From Acinetobacter sp. ANC 3832 (lineage in GTDB: Bacteria > Pseudomonadota > Gammaproteobacteria > Pseudomonadales > Moraxellaceae): 64,000 nucleotides of DNA. Made by a program: the position numbers and the translations under genes. Below, piece after piece: positions 29,601 through 40,329 of the stretch; positions within the stretch are counted from its first letter, which is position 1; each line of letters starts with the position of its first letter. The stretch covers positions 310,001 through 374,000 of the forward strand of contig NZ_NEGJ01000001.1 of the NCBI RefSeq assembly GCF_002135415.1. The letters are read 5' to 3'. The notes under the pieces are model-generated. The model had not been told where the DNA came from, made no database searches, and worked only from the letters and a program-made list of their open reading frames with translations.

Positions 29601-30874
29601 GGATGTTGACGAATAACAGAGGCAAGAACGTCCCAAACTTCTGGAGTCTCACGTTCAACCATTTTCTTCGCAGCTTTAATGGTTGTTGCTTGACCTGAAG
29701 CTTGTAGTTTTGCAAAGATGAATGGTTTGAATAATTCAAGTGCCATTTTCTTTGGAAGACCACATTGGTGTAAACGTAAAGTAGGACCAACGGTAATGAC
29801 CGAACGACCTGAATAATCGACACGTTTACCCAACAAGTTTTGACGGAAACGACCTTGTTTACCTTTGATCATATCTGCCAAAGATTTAAGAGGACGTTTG
29901 TTCGAACCTGTAATCGCACGACCACGACGACCGTTGTCTAACAATGCATCTACAGACTCTTGTAGCATACGTTTTTCGTTACGTACGATAATGTCTGGAG
30001 CAGCAAGGTCTAAAAGACGTTTTAAACGGTTGTTACGGTTAATCACACGACGATAAAGATCGTTCAAATCAGAAGTCGCGAAACGACCACCTTCAAGTGG
30101 AACCAACGGACGAAGATCTGGTGGAAGTACTGGAAGTACTGTTAACACCATCCATTCAGGCTTGTTGTTCGAATCGTTGAATGCTTCCATCAACTTCAAA
30201 CGCTTAGATGCTTTTTTAAGCTTCGTTTCTGATGTTGTTACAGGAATTTCTTCACGTAAACGCGCGATTTCAGCTTCAAGATCGATGTCTTTCAACAAAT
30301 CTTGAATCGCTTCTGCACCCATTTTCGCGCTGAATTCATCACCGTGTTCTTCTAATGCAGTGAAGTATTCTTCATCATTAAGAAGTTGATATTTCTCCAT
30401 TGGAGTCATACCCGGATCAGTAACAACGTATGATTCGAAATACAATACACGTTCAATATCACGTAAAGTCATGTCTAATAATAGACCGATACGGGATGGT
30501 AATGATTTCAAGAACCAAATATGCGCGACTGGAGATGCAAGATCAATATGACCCATGCGCTCACGACGAACTTTTGCAGTTGTTACTTCAACGCCACATT
30601 TTTCACAAATGACGCCTTTGTATTTCATACGCTTGTATTTACCACACAAGCATTCATAATCTTTTACTGGACCAAAAATTTTGGCACAGAATAAACCATC
30701 ACGTTCTGGTTTGAACGTACGATAGTTAATGGTTTCAGGCTTTTTTACTTCGCCGTGAGACCATGACTTAATCATTTCTGGTGATGCAAGACCAATACGG
30801 ATGCGATCAAACTCTACTGGAGCATGACCGTCTGAATCCGTCTTTTTGCGCATGATATCGAGCAAGTCTTTCAA
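26681..30874 (-). CDS. rpoC: DNA-directed RNA polymerase subunit beta-prime
   Basis: This is the largest RNAP subunit (1397 residues). It has the N-terminal zinc-binding [19 protein letters not shown], the catalytic Mg-binding NADFDGDQM, the second zinc site around [19 protein letters not shown], and a trigger-loop region [18 protein letters not shown]. The start is TTG at 30872-30874 ([11 protein letters not shown]), because GGAGA lies about 7 nt upstream and the length then equals Acinetobacter RpoC. A 16-codon upstream in-frame ATG (30922) lacks a ribosome-binding site. It follows rpoB after a 118-nt gap containing a palindromic repeat. Confidence 0.97.
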   Translation of the reverse strand: MKDLLDIMRKKTDSDGHAPVEFDRIRIGLASPEMIKSWSHGEVKKPETINYRTFKPERDGLFCAKIFGPVKDYECLCGKYKRMKYKGVICEKCGVEVTTAKVRRERMGHIDLASPVAHIWFLKSLPSRIGLLLDMTLRDIERVLYFESYVVTDPGMTPMEKYQLLNDEEYFTALEEHGDEFSAKMGAEAIQDLLKDIDLEAEIARLREEIPVTTSETKLKKASKRLKLMEAFNDSNNKPEWMVLTVLPVLPPDLRPLVPLEGGRFATSDLNDLYRRVINRNNRLKRLLDLAAPDIIVRNEKRMLQESVDALLDNGRRGRAITGSNKRPLKSLADMIKGKQGRFRQNLLGKRVDYSGRSVITVGPTLRLHQCGLPKKMALELFKPFIFAKLQASGQATTIKAAKKMVERETPEVWDVLASVIRQHPVMLNRAPTLHRLGLQAFEPILIEGKAIRLHPLVCAAFNADFDGDQMAVHVPLTIEAQLEARALMMSTNNILSPANGEPIIVPSQDVVLGLYYITRDAINAKGEGMVFADTHEVNRALATGQVNLHARVKARVHQTVIDENGNREQQTIIVDTTPGRCLLWEIVPEGMDFQQINLEMTKKNISKLINSCYRKLGLKDTVIFADQLMYLGFRQATRSGVSVGMEDMLIPPQKQAIIEKAEAEVREIEQQFDQGFVTAGERYNKVVDIWARTNDQVAKAMMDNLSFTTVKNKQGEDEKQKSFNSIYMMSDSGARGSAAQIRQLAGMRGLMAKPDGSIIETPIKANFREGLTVLQYFISTHGARKGLADTALKTANSGYLTRRLVDVAQDLVITEPDCGTLEGLVMTPFIQGGDVIENLGARVLGRVVAEDVKKVGSDEVLLPRNTLIDEKLAAFIENAGVDEIKVRSVVNCASTFGVCAKCYGRDLARGHQVNPGESVGVMAAQSIGEPGTQLTMRTFHVGGAASRTSAANSVQVRNKGTVRFHNVKTVQHAKGHLVSVSRSGEIGIADDLGRERERYKLPYGASILLKDGEAVEGGGIVATWDPHTHPLVTEVAGKARFSQISDGVTATSKTDDATGMTSTEILPVTARPASGKDLRPAIVLDTTDGSEQFYFLPQNTIVTVRDGETIGVGDVIGRVPQETSRTRDITGGLPRVADLFEARKPKEHAILAEVSGVVSFGKETKGKNRLVITPDDGSEIYEELIPKWRTMNVFEGEHVNRGETVSDGPQNPHDILRLKGEVALTNYVVNEVQDVYRLQGVKINDKHIEVIVRQMLRKVDITDGGDTSFIKGEQVDYIRVVQENQAVNAQNKFPAKFERLLMGITKASLSTDSFISAASFQETTRVLTEAAVTGKEDELRGLKENVVVGRLIPAGTGLAYHLERRRQEAEAAEHELVNDFSDVDQAFSQALNEDSF

Positions 30875-30955
30875 TTTTTTTCTCCGTGTGTCAGAAAGGT
30901 TTTCACTCTCCGACTGGGTCACAAATATTGTTTTTTACCTGAAAAATCCATTGTC

Positions 30956-30988
30956 TCCCCCCTTCTACAAAGGGGGAATCCAAGGGGG
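30956..30988. repeat. Palindromic CCCCCTT/AAGGGGG element between rpoB and rpoC
   Basis: Inverted CCCCCTT (30958-30964) and AAGGGGG (30970-30976) with a 5-nt loop are followed by a second AAGGGGGA copy (30983-30990 region). G/C-rich repeats of this style occur dispersed in many bacterial genomes. This one lies only a few bases after the rpoB stop. Confidence 0.75.
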
Positions 30989-30992
30989 ATTA

Positions 30993-33900
30993 TTAGTCAC
31001 CATTTTTCAGTTCAATGTTGATACCTAAAGAACGGATCTCTTTGGTCAATACGTTGAACGATTCAGGCATGCCCGGATCCATATAATGGTTACCATCTAC
31101 AATGTTCTTATAGATGCGAGTACGGCCTTCAACGTCATCCGATTTCACTGTAAGCATTTCTTGCAGTGTATAAGCAGCACCATATGCTTCAAGTGCCCAG
31201 ACTTCCATCTCACCGAAACGCTGACCACCGAACTGAGCTTTACCACCCAATGGCTGTTGCGTTACAAGTGAATAAGAACCTGTAGAACGTGCATGCATCT
31301 TGTCATCAACCAAGTGATTCAGTTTCAGCATGTACATGTAACCTACAGTTACAGGACGGTCAAAACGCTCACCCGTACGTCCGTCATACAACACTGTCTG
31401 ACCTGTACGTGGAATATCAGCAAGTTCAAGTAACTCTTTGATTTGATGTTCATCAGCACCATCAAATACTGGTGTTGCTAAAGGAACACCTTTACGCAAG
31501 TTACCTGAAAGAATCATTACTTCATCATCAGTTAAGCTATCAAGATCTTCTTGCTCGCCACCAACTTTGTTATAAATCTTGTCTAAGAAGAGACGTAATT
31601 CAGCAACCGTACGTTGTTCTTGCAACATCTTGTCGATTTTCTCGCCAAGACCTTTTGCTGCCATACCCAAGTGAGTCTCTAGAATCTGACCCACGTTCAT
31701 ACGTGATGGTACACCCAGTGGGTTAAGTACGATATCAACTGGAACACCGTGGATGTCATGCGGCATGTCTTCTACTGGTAAGATGTTAGATACAACACCT
31801 TTATTACCATGACGACCCGCCATTTTATCACCCGGTTGGATACGACGTTTTACAGCTAAGTAAACTTTAACAACTTTCAATACGCCAGTTGTAAGTTCAT
31901 CACCTGTAGAAAGTTTGCGTTTTTTCTCAGCAAATTTCTCATCAATTTCAATACCTTTCTCTTTTAAGAAGACTTGAATTTGAGTTAAACGTTCAGCAAT
32001 TGCTTCATCAACTGGTTGAATTTCAAGAAGATCAACCATTTCTAAAGTAGATAACATATCTTCAGAAAGTTTGTCGCCACGTTTCGTTGTGCCGCCACCG
32101 TTTGATTCTTGGCCAGTCAACAAGCGGACAATACGTTCACGCGCTGCTTCTTCGAAGATTTTGTATTCTTCTTTTAAATCTTTACGGTATGAATCAAGTT
32201 GAGCTTTCTCAATTGCTTGAGCACGATCATCTTTCTCAATACCATCACGTGTAAATACTTGTACATCAATAACTGTACCTTTAACACCTGACGAAACACG
32301 TAAAGATGAATCTTTAACGTCAGCTGCTTTTTCACCAAAGATTGCGCGAAGCAATTTTTCTTCTGGTGTTAACTGCGTTTCACCTTTAGGCGTTACTTTA
32401 CCAACAAGAATGTCACCAGCAGTTACTTCAGCACCGATATAAACGATACCTGATTCATCAAGCTTAGACAGCGCAGCTTCACCCACATTAGGAATATCTG
32501 CAGTAATTTCTTCTGCGCCCAACTTGGTATCACGTGCTACACATGACAATTCTTGAATGTGAATCGACGTTAAACGATCTTCTTGAAGAACACGTTCAGA
32601 AAGTAAAATCGAGTCTTCGTAGTTATAACCGTTCCAAGTCATGAACGCGACACGCATGTTCTGACCGAGTGCTAATTCACCACCATCTGTAGATGGACCA
32701 TCAGCCAATACATCACCACGACCCACATGATCACCTAAATTCACAAGAATTTTTTGGTTAATACATGTATTTTGGTTCGAACGTGTGTATTTGATCAGGT
32801 TATAGATATCTACACCAGCTTCACCCGCGATCATCTCGTCTTCGTTTACACGAATAACCACACGAGAAGCATCAACAAACTCGATACGTCCACCACGTTT
32901 CGCAATGACACATACACCTGAGTCACGCGCTACGTTTGCTTCCATACCTGTACCAACAAGCGGTTTGTCCGCAAGTAATGTAGGTACAGCCTGACGTTGC
33001 ATGTTTGAACCCATCAATGCACGGTTGGCATCATCGTGTTCAAGGAATGGAATAAGTGATGCAGCAACAGATACAACCTGTTGAGCAGATACATCCATAT
33101 GCGTCACTTTTTCAGGTGGCATACGAACGAAATCACCTTGGTGACGTACAGAAACGAATTCTTCAGTCAAGTTACCATCAGCATCTAATGTTGAATCGGC
33201 CTGTGCAATTACAGTACCTACTTCTTCAATTGCAGATAAGTATTCAACTTCTTCCGTTACACGACCATCCACAATTTTGCGGTAAGGCGTCTCAAGGAAA
33301 CCAAAGTTATTCGCTTTTGCATAAACAGAAAGCGAGTTGATCAAACCAATATTTGGTCCCTCTGGTGTTTCAATTGGACATACACGACCGTAGTGAGTTT
33401 GATGTACGTCACGTACTTCAAAGCCTGCACGTTCACGTGTCAAACCGCCGGGTCCAAGTGCTGATACACGACGTTTGTGTGTAATTTCAGACAATGGATT
33501 ATTTTGGTCCATGAACTGAGACAACTGGCTTGAACCAAAGAATTCTTTGATTGCAGCAGCAACAGGCTTCGCATTGATTAAATCTTGCGGAGACAAGTTA
33601 TCTGTTTCAGCTTGGCTTAAACGTTCTTTAACAGCACGTTCAACACGAACAAGACCTACACGGAATTGGTTTTCTGTCATTTCACCAACAGAACGTACGC
33701 GACGGTTACCCAAGTGATCGATATCATCGACTTCACCTTTACCGTTACGAATTTCAACCAATGTTTTCAATACATCGATAATGTCAGCATTTGAAAGAAT
33801 ACCTTCAACTTCACGTGACTTTTGATCTGTACCGACTTCGTATGGACGACCCAAACGACGGTTGAACTTCATACGACCTACTGGAGATAAGTCATAACGT

Positions 33901-35081
33901 TCTGAAGAGAAGAATAAGTTGTTGAATAAGTTTTCAGCAGCTTCTTTTGTTGGCGGCTCGCCTGGACGCATTACTTTGTAGATTTCTACAAGTGCTTGCT
34001 CACGACCATCAGTCGTATCTGCACGTAAAGAGTCAGCAACAAATGAACCACGGTCGATGTCATTGGTATAAAGTAGGTTAAATTGTTTAACACCACCTTC
34101 AGCCAATTTCACCATAATTTCATGGCTGAGTACTGTATTTGCAGGCAGTACATCGCCACCGCGTAATAGAATATCTTCTGCAGTGATACGCTCATAAAGG
34201 TATTCATCAGGCACAGAAAGCTTAGTTAAACCAGAAGCTTCCATTTGACGTACATGACGTGCATTAATACGTTTACCTTGTTCTACAATCACTTTGCCAT
34301 CGTTATCAGCGATGTCAAATTGAGCCATCTCACCACGTAGACGCTCTGGAACGAGGTCAATTTGGTAGCTGCCCATGTCTAGGTATACAGGTACTTTTTC
34401 ATAGAACATGTCTAAGACTTGTTCATTGTTATAACCTAGAGCACGTAAAACAACAGTCGCAAGTAATTTACGACGACGGTCAATACGAACGTAAAGAAGA
34501 TCTTTAGCGTCAAATTCAAAATCTAACCATGAACCACGGTAAGGAATGATACGTGCTGAATACAACACTTTACCACTTGAATGCGTCTTACCTTTATCGT
34601 GGTCAAAGAATACGCCTGGTGAACGGTGTAACTGAGATACAATTACACGCTCAGTACCATTGATGACAAAAGTACCATTTTCAGTCATGAGTGGCATTTC
34701 ACCCATGTATACTTCTTGTTCACGAACGTCTTTGATTGTTTTCGTTTCACGATCTTTAATGATCAAACGAATTTTTACGCGCATTGGTGCTGCAAAAGTC
34801 GAACCGCGGAGAATACACTCACGCACATCAAACTCTGGCTTACCAAGACTATACTCAACGAATTCTAAAGCTGCATTGCCAGAATAACTTTCAATTGGAA
34901 ATACTGAACGAAATGCGGCTTGGAGACCGATATCCCCGCGATTTTTTGGAGTTTTACCGTCTTGCAGGAATGTTCTGTACGAGTCGACTTGAATCGAGAG
35001 CAGGTACGGAGCTTCCATTACTTGGGGCAATTTACCAAAATTCTTACGGATCCGTTTCTTTTCGGTATATGAGTATGCCAT
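30993..35081 (-). CDS. rpoB: DNA-directed RNA polymerase subunit beta
   Basis: This 1362-residue RNAP beta subunit has the rifampicin pocket [20 protein letters not shown] followed by [12 protein letters not shown]. The key Asp, His and Ser positions are wild type, so a sensitive allele is expected. The C-terminal clamp segment [21 protein letters not shown] is present. The start [16 protein letters not shown] matches the family, with GGACTCC-type leader sequence upstream. The long leader from rplL contains hairpins that probably attenuate or process the transcript. Confidence 0.98.
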   Translation of the reverse strand: MAYSYTEKKRIRKNFGKLPQVMEAPYLLSIQVDSYRTFLQDGKTPKNRGDIGLQAAFRSVFPIESYSGNAALEFVEYSLGKPEFDVRECILRGSTFAAPMRVKIRLIIKDRETKTIKDVREQEVYMGEMPLMTENGTFVINGTERVIVSQLHRSPGVFFDHDKGKTHSSGKVLYSARIIPYRGSWLDFEFDAKDLLYVRIDRRRKLLATVVLRALGYNNEQVLDMFYEKVPVYLDMGSYQIDLVPERLRGEMAQFDIADNDGKVIVEQGKRINARHVRQMEASGLTKLSVPDEYLYERITAEDILLRGGDVLPANTVLSHEIMVKLAEGGVKQFNLLYTNDIDRGSFVADSLRADTTDGREQALVEIYKVMRPGEPPTKEAAENLFNNLFFSSERYDLSPVGRMKFNRRLGRPYEVGTDQKSREVEGILSNADIIDVLKTLVEIRNGKGEVDDIDHLGNRRVRSVGEMTENQFRVGLVRVERAVKERLSQAETDNLSPQDLINAKPVAAAIKEFFGSSQLSQFMDQNNPLSEITHKRRVSALGPGGLTRERAGFEVRDVHQTHYGRVCPIETPEGPNIGLINSLSVYAKANNFGFLETPYRKIVDGRVTEEVEYLSAIEEVGTVIAQADSTLDADGNLTEEFVSVRHQGDFVRMPPEKVTHMDVSAQQVVSVAASLIPFLEHDDANRALMGSNMQRQAVPTLLADKPLVGTGMEANVARDSGVCVIAKRGGRIEFVDASRVVIRVNEDEMIAGEAGVDIYNLIKYTRSNQNTCINQKILVNLGDHVGRGDVLADGPSTDGGELALGQNMRVAFMTWNGYNYEDSILLSERVLQEDRLTSIHIQELSCVARDTKLGAEEITADIPNVGEAALSKLDESGIVYIGAEVTAGDILVGKVTPKGETQLTPEEKLLRAIFGEKAADVKDSSLRVSSGVKGTVIDVQVFTRDGIEKDDRAQAIEKAQLDSYRKDLKEEYKIFEEAARERIVRLLTGQESNGGGTTKRGDKLSEDMLSTLEMVDLLEIQPVDEAIAERLTQIQVFLKEKGIEIDEKFAEKKRKLSTGDELTTGVLKVVKVYLAVKRRIQPGDKMAGRHGNKGVVSNILPVEDMPHDIHGVPVDIVLNPLGVPSRMNVGQILETHLGMAAKGLGEKIDKMLQEQRTVAELRLFLDKIYNKVGGEQEDLDSLTDDEVMILSGNLRKGVPLATPVFDGADEHQIKELLELADIPRTGQTVLYDGRTGERFDRPVTVGYMYMLKLNHLVDDKMHARSTGSYSLVTQQPLGGKAQFGGQRFGEMEVWALEAYGAAYTLQEMLTVKSDDVEGRTRIYKNIVDGNHYMDPGMPESFNVLTKEIRSLGINIELKNGD

Positions 35082-35193
35082 CTGGAGTCCTCGGAAAGTA
35101 AACCGAACTCGCCTGCAGAACGAGTTCAGAAGGAATTACGCAGGTCGATATGACCACCACCTTTACAAATGCTGCAATTTTTCGGTGGTATTA

Positions 35194-35240
35194 AAACGCT
35201 TAACAATATTTTCAACACTGAAAAACATTGTTAAGCGTTT
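35194..35240. promoter_or_regulatory. 14-bp inverted repeat in the rplL-rpoB leader
   Basis: AAACGCTTAACAAT (35194-35207) is perfectly complementary in inverted order to ATTGTTAAGCGTTT (35227-35240) with a 19-nt loop. In mRNA it makes a long double-stranded stem about 110-160 nt before the rpoB start. By analogy with the E. coli rplL-rpoB spacer it may be an RNase III site or an attenuator element. Confidence 0.6.
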
Positions 35241-35320
35241 GAATTTACTTATTTATTTTGTAAATCGTCGATTTTTACATCAAGCAATCTAAAATCGAGC
35301 CGATTATTGTAACGCAAAAA

Positions 35321-35377
35321 GGCTGATGACCCAAGAGCCATCAGCCAAATTTCGGGGTCAATTTAAAATTAGACCCC
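35321..35377 (-). terminator. Two hairpins after rplL: probable rplJL/rpoBC attenuator
   Basis: GGGGTC / GACCCC (35354-35359 with 35372-35377) follows the rplL stop within 10 nt. GGCTGATG / CATCAGCC (35321-35328 with 35339-35346) comes next and is followed on the minus strand by five T. The position between L7/L12 and RNAP beta fits the known partial terminator that sets the ratio of ribosomal protein to polymerase mRNA. Confidence 0.75.
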
Positions 35378-35385
35378 TAGCCAAA

Positions 35386-35751
35386 TTACTTAACAGTAAT
35401 TGTAGCACCAGTAGTTTCAAGCTTAGCTTTAAGTTCAGCAGCTTCTTCTTTAGAAACGCCTTCTTTAAGAACTTGTGGAGCGCCTTCAACTAAATCTTTA
35501 GCTTCTTTCAAGCCAAGACCAGTAACTTCACGAACTGCTTTAATTACAGCTACTTTGTTAGCGCCAAAAGAAGTCAATTCAACATTGAATTCTGATTGCT
35601 CTTCAACAACAGCAGCAGCAGCAGCAGGACCTGCAGCAACAGCAGCAGCTGATACATTGAATTTTTCTTCAAAAGCAGAAATAAGTTCAACAAGTTCAAG
35701 AACAGTTTTTTCAGCAACTGCGTTTAGGATTTCTTCGTTTGTTAAAGCCAT
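35386..35751 (-). CDS. rplL: 50S ribosomal protein L7/L12
   Basis: The 121-residue stalk protein has an N-terminal dimerisation helix ([20 protein letters not shown]), an Ala-rich hinge ([17 protein letters not shown]) and the conserved C-terminal domain ([20 protein letters not shown], then [24 protein letters not shown] sequence). It recruits translational GTPases EF-G and EF-Tu, which are encoded nearby. It follows rplJ by 42 nt on one transcript. Confidence 0.98.
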   Translation of the reverse strand: MALTNEEILNAVAEKTVLELVELISAFEEKFNVSAAAVAAGPAAAAAVVEEQSEFNVELTSFGANKVAVIKAVREVTGLGLKEAKDLVEGAPQVLKEGVSKEEAAELKAKLETTGATITVK

Positions 35752-35793
35752 GAGAGTAACTCCAAATGGGTATTGAGTGGTGTGAAAAGGTAT

Positions 35794-36309
35794 TTAAGCT
35801 TCTGTTGCTTCTGGAGCTTCGTTTTTCTCTTGAAGCGCTGTAAGTAAGCGACCCAATTTCGAAATCGGAGCTTGAAGAACAGATGCAAGCATAGTAAGCG
35901 CTTTTTCTTGGTTCGGAAGATTTGCGATAACGCTAACATCAGCACCTTGATAAAGTTTGCCGTCAAATGCAGCAGCCTTTAATTCAAATGCTTTGTTAGT
36001 TTTAGCGAATTCTTCGAACAAGCGTGCAGCTGCACCCATATCATCTTCAGAAGTCGAGAAAGCTAAAATTGTTGGACCAACGAGGTTGTCATTCAAGATT
36101 GTAAATTGCGTATCTTGAAGAGCGCGTTTAGCCAAAGTATTACGTACAACGCGTGTAGCAACACCTAGTTTACGAGCTTCAACACGAAGAGCAGTTAATT
36201 GCCCAACGGTTAAACCTTGGTAGTCAGCAACAACGGCAGCGAACGCTGTAGAAGCAATTTCAGCAACTTCAGCAACGATCTGTTTTTTGTCTTCGATAAG
36301 AAGAGCCAT
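35794..36309 (-). CDS. rplJ: 50S ribosomal protein L10
   Basis: The stalk-base protein (171 residues) begins MALLIEDKKQIVAEVAEIAS with AGGAGG upstream. It contains ADYQGLTVGQLTALR and RNTLAKRAL, the 23S-binding part, and a C-terminal helix for L7/L12 docking. A longer in-frame ATG at 36339 would include the ribosome-binding site as coding sequence and is rejected. L10-L12 normally represses its own mRNA by binding the leader. Confidence 0.97.
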   Translation of the reverse strand: MALLIEDKKQIVAEVAEIASTAFAAVVADYQGLTVGQLTALRVEARKLGVATRVVRNTLAKRALQDTQFTILNDNLVGPTILAFSTSEDDMGAAARLFEEFAKTNKAFELKAAAFDGKLYQGADVSVIANLPNQEKALTMLASVLQAPISKLGRLLTALQEKNEAPEATEA

Positions 36310-36540
36310 TGTAAAACCTCCTAACGGTGATTTATGCACTTAAACAAGTGCACTCCCAATTCGTAAGTCCATACAGACTTACACGCGGAGGAGGAATAAA
36401 TCACACCACCGCGTCTACTCAGACTGGACTTTTAAGAAGAAAGCTCCGAAGAGCTCCCCTCGCCTGAGGTCTTTGACGCTGATAAATATATATCTATCAA
36501 TTCAAAGTTCGCCTAAGTTTGCAAAATACGACAGAGCATT
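36310..36540 (-). promoter_or_regulatory. L10 leader region of rplJL
   Basis: A 270-nt untranslated region precedes rplJ. On the minus strand it carries the hairpin GGAGCTC-TTCG-GAGCTTTC-like pair near 36440-36456, a GTAAGTCTGTATGGACTTAC stem near 36363-36382, and the conserved-looking CCTCCTCCGCGTG. Leaders of this kind bind L10-(L12)4 for autogenous control. Assignment is by position and folding by eye. Confidence 0.55.
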
Positions 36541-36608
36541 TTTTGCGCAAAAATCAAAGTGTTTTTGATTTTTACTCAGGGCTTTAAAATTCTGTAATAA
36601 GTCGAAAC

Positions 36609-37304
36609 TTATTTAGTTACGTCGCTTACATCAATAGTAAGACCAGGACCCATAGTTGAGCTCAAAGTGATCTTTTTGATATAAATACCTTTAGAAGTAG
36701 CAGGTTTTGCTTTCTTAAGGTCAGCCACAAGAGCTTCAACGTTTTGACGAACAGCATCGATATCAAAACCAACTTGACCGATTGCAGCGTGGATAATACC
36801 ACCTTTGTCAACACGGTAACGTGCTTGACCAGACTTTGCATTTTTAACCGCAGTCGCTACGTCAGGAGTTACAGTACCCACTTTAGGGTTTGGCATTAAG
36901 CCACGTGGACCAAGAATCGTACCCAACTTACCAACAACGCGCATAGCGTCAGGAGCTGCGATTACAACATCAAAGTCTAAGTTACCTGCTTGAATGCTTT
37001 CAGCAAGATCTTCAAAACCAACGATATCCGCGCCTTCAGCTTTAGCAGCTTCTGCAGCAGCACCCTGTGCAAACACAGCTACACGTACAGTTTTACCAGT
37101 ACCTGCAGGAAGTGTAGTTGCACCACGAACTACTTGATCAGATTTACGTGGATCAACACCTAGGTTTACCGATACATCCAAAGATTCTTTGAATTTAACA
37201 GCAGGTAGGTTGTTAAGAACTTGCAATGCTTCTTCCAAAGAATAAACTTTGTTAGCTACAACAGAAGCAGCAATGGCTTTTTGACGTTTCGTTAATTTAG
37301 CCAT
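36609..37304 (-). CDS. rplA: 50S ribosomal protein L1
   Basis: This 231-residue L1 stalk protein starts [20 protein letters not shown] and contains the hallmark [20 protein letters not shown] and [16 protein letters not shown]. It binds 23S rRNA at the L1 stalk and usually represses its own operon. It begins three bases after rplK, so the two are translationally linked. Confidence 0.98.
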   Translation of the reverse strand: MAKLTKRQKAIAASVVANKVYSLEEALQVLNNLPAVKFKESLDVSVNLGVDPRKSDQVVRGATTLPAGTGKTVRVAVFAQGAAAEAAKAEGADIVGFEDLAESIQAGNLDFDVVIAAPDAMRVVGKLGTILGPRGLMPNPKVGTVTPDVATAVKNAKSGQARYRVDKGGIIHAAIGQVGFDIDAVRQNVEALVADLKKAKPATSKGIYIKKITLSSTMGPGLTIDVSDVTK

Positions 37305-37307
37305 GTC

Positions 37308-37736
37308 TTATAACTCCACTTCCAAGCCCATAGAACGCGCAGAACCAGCAATGGTACGTACACGTGCGTCTAAATCAGCACCAGTTAAATCTGGTTCTTT
37401 AGTAGTCGCAATTTCTTCTAATTGAGCGCGAGTCAACTTACCAACTTTAGTTTTGTTAGGTACAGCTGAACCCTTAGCAATGCCTGCAGCTTTCTTAAGA
37501 AGAATTGCAGCAGGAGGAGTTTTCATGATGAAAGTGAACGACTTATCGTTGTACACAGTAATCACGACTGGAATTGGAAGACCTTGTTCAACTTTTTGTG
37601 TAGCAGCATTGAATTCTTTACAGAATGCCATGATGTTAACACCACGTTGACCTAGTGCAGGACCAATCGGTGGAGATGGATTTGCTTTACCAGCTGGAAC
37701 TTGCAGCTTGATATAGCCGTCAATCTTCTTAGCCAT
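37308..37736 (-). CDS. rplK: 50S ribosomal protein L11
   Basis: The 142-residue protein begins [20 protein letters not shown] and continues with the conserved proline motif [20 protein letters not shown]. It forms the GTPase-associated centre with 23S rRNA and is needed for RelA activation. AGGT lies upstream of the ATG. It is the first gene of the rplK-rplA unit. Confidence 0.98.
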   Translation of the reverse strand: MAKKIDGYIKLQVPAGKANPSPPIGPALGQRGVNIMAFCKEFNAATQKVEQGLPIPVVITVYNDKSFTFIMKTPPAAILLKKAAGIAKGSAVPNKTKVGKLTRAQLEEIATTKEPDLTGADLDARVRTIAGSARSMGLEVEL

Positions 37737-37819
37737 TTCAAAATACCTCTGGGTACAAACGCCGTTAGGCTCCCCAATGTCGTCTAGAGAGCAACAATAA
37801 ATGTTGCCACAATAACAAT

Positions 37820-37835
37820 GCCCGATAAATCGGGC
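37820..37835 (-). terminator. Hairpin between nusG and rplK
   Basis: A 7-bp GCCCGAT / ATCGGGC stem with a 2-nt AA spacer lies 20 nt after the nusG stop. The minus-strand tract that follows (ATTGTTATTG) is only moderately T-rich. It may be a weak terminator separating secE-nusG from rplKA. Confidence 0.5.
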
Positions 37836-37855
37836 GTTTTACAACCAATACTAGT

Positions 37856-38389
37856 TTAGTTCGCTTTTTCGACTTGTCGAAATTCGAGTTCAACTTGAGT
37901 TGGTCGATTAAATACATTAATTGTCAACGTTAAACGTGACTTCTCGTACTGAACTTCTTCCACCACGCCTTTAAAGTCGGTGAATGGACCGTCAGTAACA
38001 AGTAATTCTTCGCCTGGCTCAAACATCGTCTTAGGACGTGGAGCTTCACCAGTATTGCGTACACGAGCAAGAATTGCATCAGCTTCTTTTTGCGTAATAG
38101 GTGCAGGCTTTTCTGCTGTACCACCGATGAAACCAAGCACTTTTGGACATTCTTTCACAATGTGCCAAGTATCATCATTCATTTCCATTTCGACCAATAC
38201 ATAGCCTGGAAAGAATTTACGCTCTGACTTACGTTTCTTACCATCCTTCATTTCCACTACTTCTTCAGTAGGGACAAGGACTTCACCAAAACTATCAGCA
38301 ACAGCGCTACGCTGGATTCGATCATTAAGTGAACGCATCACTTGTTTTTCATAACCTGAATAGGCATGAAGAATGTACCAACGTTTCAT
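37856..38389 (-). CDS. nusG: Transcription termination/antitermination protein NusG
   Basis: This 177-residue protein starts [20 protein letters not shown] (NGN domain) and has the [12 protein letters not shown] motif. The C-terminal KOW domain is [18 protein letters not shown]. NusG binds the RNAP clamp and couples it to Rho or to ribosomal S10. It follows secE with a 7-nt gap, the usual operon. Confidence 0.98.
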   Translation of the reverse strand: MKRWYILHAYSGYEKQVMRSLNDRIQRSAVADSFGEVLVPTEEVVEMKDGKKRKSERKFFPGYVLVEMEMNDDTWHIVKECPKVLGFIGGTAEKPAPITQKEADAILARVRNTGEAPRPKTMFEPGEELLVTDGPFTDFKGVVEEVQYEKSRLTLTINVFNRPTQVELEFRQVEKAN

Positions 38390-38396
38390 AGCTCTC

Positions 38397-38837
38397 TTAC
38401 CCGATAATAAACTTCATAAACCAACCGATAATATAGTCAAAACACCACAATACGATTGCAGCAATCACAACTACCAGTAAAACCTGCCATGAAGTGGTTA
38501 CTGTTTCATGTTTCGTCGGCCAAGTCACTCGGCGTAGTTCGATACGCGAATCTTTGAGCAAACGAACAAAGCCTTTGCCTTGATGGGTGGCGTATAATAA
38601 ACCTAAAGCCACAACGATACAAGCCAAAATTACCCCAACGCGCACCCAAATACTATTTGCAGGTGCCCAATACGCTGGTAAAAACTGATTCACAGTGAGT
38701 GCACCAGCGAATAAAACTAAAGCGATTACCCATAAAACCACATCAAGTGGAGAACCTGAGCTTACAACTTCAGCAGAATTATTTCTTTGAGGAATTGGCG
38801 CGTCGCTTAATGCGTCACGCGATTTATCATTCGACAT
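38397..38837 (-). CDS. secE: Preprotein translocase subunit SecE
   Basis: The 146-residue membrane subunit of SecYEG has two extra N-terminal membrane segments ([33 protein letters not shown]) and then the essential conserved part, [20 protein letters not shown], before the last transmembrane helix. The three-segment form is typical of gammaproteobacteria. It is the first gene of secE-nusG; a TATAAT element lies about 30-35 nt upstream. Confidence 0.97.
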   Translation of the reverse strand: MSNDKSRDALSDAPIPQRNNSAEVVSSGSPLDVVLWVIALVLFAGALTVNQFLPAYWAPANSIWVRVGVILACIVVALGLLYATHQGKGFVRLLKDSRIELRRVTWPTKHETVTTSWQVLLVVVIAAIVLWCFDYIIGWFMKFIIG

Positions 38838-38866
38838 TTTTGTACTCGTCGTAGGATTCGCGACTT

Positions 38867-38893
38867 ATTATATGACAATTTCGTCGACATCAA
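38867..38893 (-). promoter_or_regulatory. Candidate promoter of secE-nusG
   Basis: On the minus strand TTGATG (38888-38893), a 15-nt spacer and a consensus TATAAT (38867-38872) lie between the tRNA-Trp gene and secE. The spacer is short, so the -35 assignment is uncertain. Confidence 0.5.
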
Positions 38894-38916
38894 GCTTTTT
38901 ATTAAATAAAAAAATC

Positions 38917-38992
38917 TGGCAGGCCAGGAGGGACTCGAACCCCCAACATTCGGTTTTGGAGACCGACGCTCTACCAATTGAACTACTGACCT
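38917..38992 (-). tRNA. tRNA-Trp (anticodon CCA)
   Basis: The minus-strand sequence folds as a 76-nt cloverleaf. Acceptor AGGTCAG pairs with CTGGCCT, the D arm contains AGTTCAATTGGTAGAGC, the anticodon loop is CTCCAAA with anticodon CCA, and the T loop is GGTTCGAGTCC. The discriminator is G and the 3' CCA is encoded. The position between tuf and secE is the conserved tuf-trpT-secE order. Confidence 0.97.
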
Positions 38993-39001
38993 TCATTACA
39001 A

Positions 39002-39029
39002 CAAACCGAGAATCTTAATTCCCGGTTTG
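39002..39029 (-). terminator. Terminator/hairpin between tuf and tRNA-Trp
   Basis: CAAACCGAGAAT (39002-39013) pairs with ATTCCCGGTTTG (39018-39029). The one mismatch becomes a G-U pair in the minus-strand RNA, giving a 12-bp stem with a 4-nt loop. The U-tract (TTGTTGT) is modest, so some read-through to the tRNA is possible. Confidence 0.65.
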
Positions 39030-39046
39030 CATTAAAACAGAATGGA

Positions 39047-40237
39047 TTATAGTGTTACTTTAGCAACAACACCAGCACCCACTGTACGACCACCTTCACG
39101 GATCGCAAAACGTAGACCTGGGTCCATTGCGATTGGGTGAATCAATTCTACTGACATTTCAACGTTGTCACCTGGCATAACCATTTCAACGCCTTCTTGT
39201 AATTGGATTGCGCCAGTTACGTCAGTTGTACGGAAATAGAACTGTGGACGGTAACCGTTAAGGAACGGAGTATGACGACCACCTTCTTCTTTCGAAAGTA
39301 CATATACTTCAGCATCAAACTTAGTATGCGGTTTGATTGTACCTGGTTTAGCAAGTACTTGACCACGTTGAACGTCTTCACGTTTAGTACCACGTAGTAA
39401 AACACCACAGTTCTCGCCAGCACGACCTTCGTCAAGCAATTTACGGAACATTTCTACGCCAGTTACAGTCGTAACAACTGTATCTTTAATACCAACGATT
39501 TCAACTGATTCGCCAACTTTAACGATACCAGATTCAACACGACCTGTTACAACCGTACCACGACCTGAGATAGAGAATACATCTTCGATTGGCATAAGGA
39601 ATGCTTTATCGATTGCACGTTCTGGTTGTGGAATATAAGTATCAAGCGCTTCAACAAGAGCAAGAACAGCAGGAACGCCGTACTGACCTTCTTCACCGTT
39701 AAGTGCAGCAAGTGCTGAACCACGGATGATTGGAGTGTCATCGCCTGGGAAGTCATAAGTAGAAAGAAGTTCACGAACTTCCATTTCTACTAATTCTAAT
39801 AATTCTTCATCATCAACAAGGTCACACTTGTTAAGGAATACAAGAATAAAAGGAACACCAACCTGACGAGAAAGAAGGATGTGTTCACGAGTCTGTGGCA
39901 TAGGACCATCAGTCGCAGCACAAACAAGGATTGCACCATCCATCTGAGCAGCACCAGTGATCATGTTTTTAACATAATCGGCGTGACCTGGGCAGTCTAC
40001 GTGCGCATAGTGACGAGCTGGAGAATCATATTCTACGTGAGAAGTATTAATTGTAATACCACGTGCTTTTTCTTCTGGTGCAGAGTCAATTGCAGCGTAA
40101 TCTTTCGCTTCACCGCCAAAAGTTTTAGCACATACAGTTGCAATCGCAGCCGTTAAAGTTGTTTTACCATGGTCGACGTGACCAATTGTGCCCACGTTTA
40201 CGTGTGGCTTATTACGTTCAAACTTAGCCTTAGCCAT
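39047..40237 (-). CDS. tuf: Elongation factor Tu
   Basis: This 396-residue GTPase delivers aminoacyl-tRNA to the ribosome. It has G1 [10 protein letters not shown], switch [14 protein letters not shown], the NKCD guanine motif, and C-terminal barrels ending [14 protein letters not shown] 40237 ([12 protein letters not shown]) is preceded by AAGGA; the in-frame ATG at 40258 is spurious. It ends the rpsL-rpsG-fusA-tuf order. A second tuf copy is common elsewhere in such genomes but is not in this window. Confidence 0.98.
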   Translation of the reverse strand: MAKAKFERNKPHVNVGTIGHVDHGKTTLTAAIATVCAKTFGGEAKDYAAIDSAPEEKARGITINTSHVEYDSPARHYAHVDCPGHADYVKNMITGAAQMDGAILVCAATDGPMPQTREHILLSRQVGVPFILVFLNKCDLVDDEELLELVEMEVRELLSTYDFPGDDTPIIRGSALAALNGEEGQYGVPAVLALVEALDTYIPQPERAIDKAFLMPIEDVFSISGRGTVVTGRVESGIVKVGESVEIVGIKDTVVTTVTGVEMFRKLLDEGRAGENCGVLLRGTKREDVQRGQVLAKPGTIKPHTKFDAEVYVLSKEEGGRHTPFLNGYRPQFYFRTTDVTGAIQLQEGVEMVMPGDNVEMSVELIHPIAMDPGLRFAIREGGRTVGAGVVAKVTL

Positions 40238-40258
40238 GAGATCTTCCTTTTTAAACAA

Positions 40259-40280
40259 CTCATGAGGGTTAGCTCATGAG
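40259..40280. repeat. Twin CTCATGAG palindromes in the fusA-tuf spacer
   Basis: CTCATGAG occurs at 40259-40266 and 40273-40280. Each copy is self-complementary, so the two can pair as an 8-bp stem with a 6-nt loop. It sits about 22 nt upstream of the tuf start. Confidence 0.5.
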
Positions 40281-40329
40281 CATTTGGTTTTAACTATGAA
40301 TTAGTTTGGGACTTATAGTAATCGAAAGA

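Noticed and set aside
30875..30922. Longer RpoC start at ATG 30922
   Set aside because: TTG 30874 has a well-placed GGAGA and gives the expected 1397-residue length.
35194..35240. Attachment site or IS end for the rpoB leader inverted repeat
   Set aside because: No flanking direct repeats or mobile genes; it sits in a conserved ribosomal/polymerase operon.
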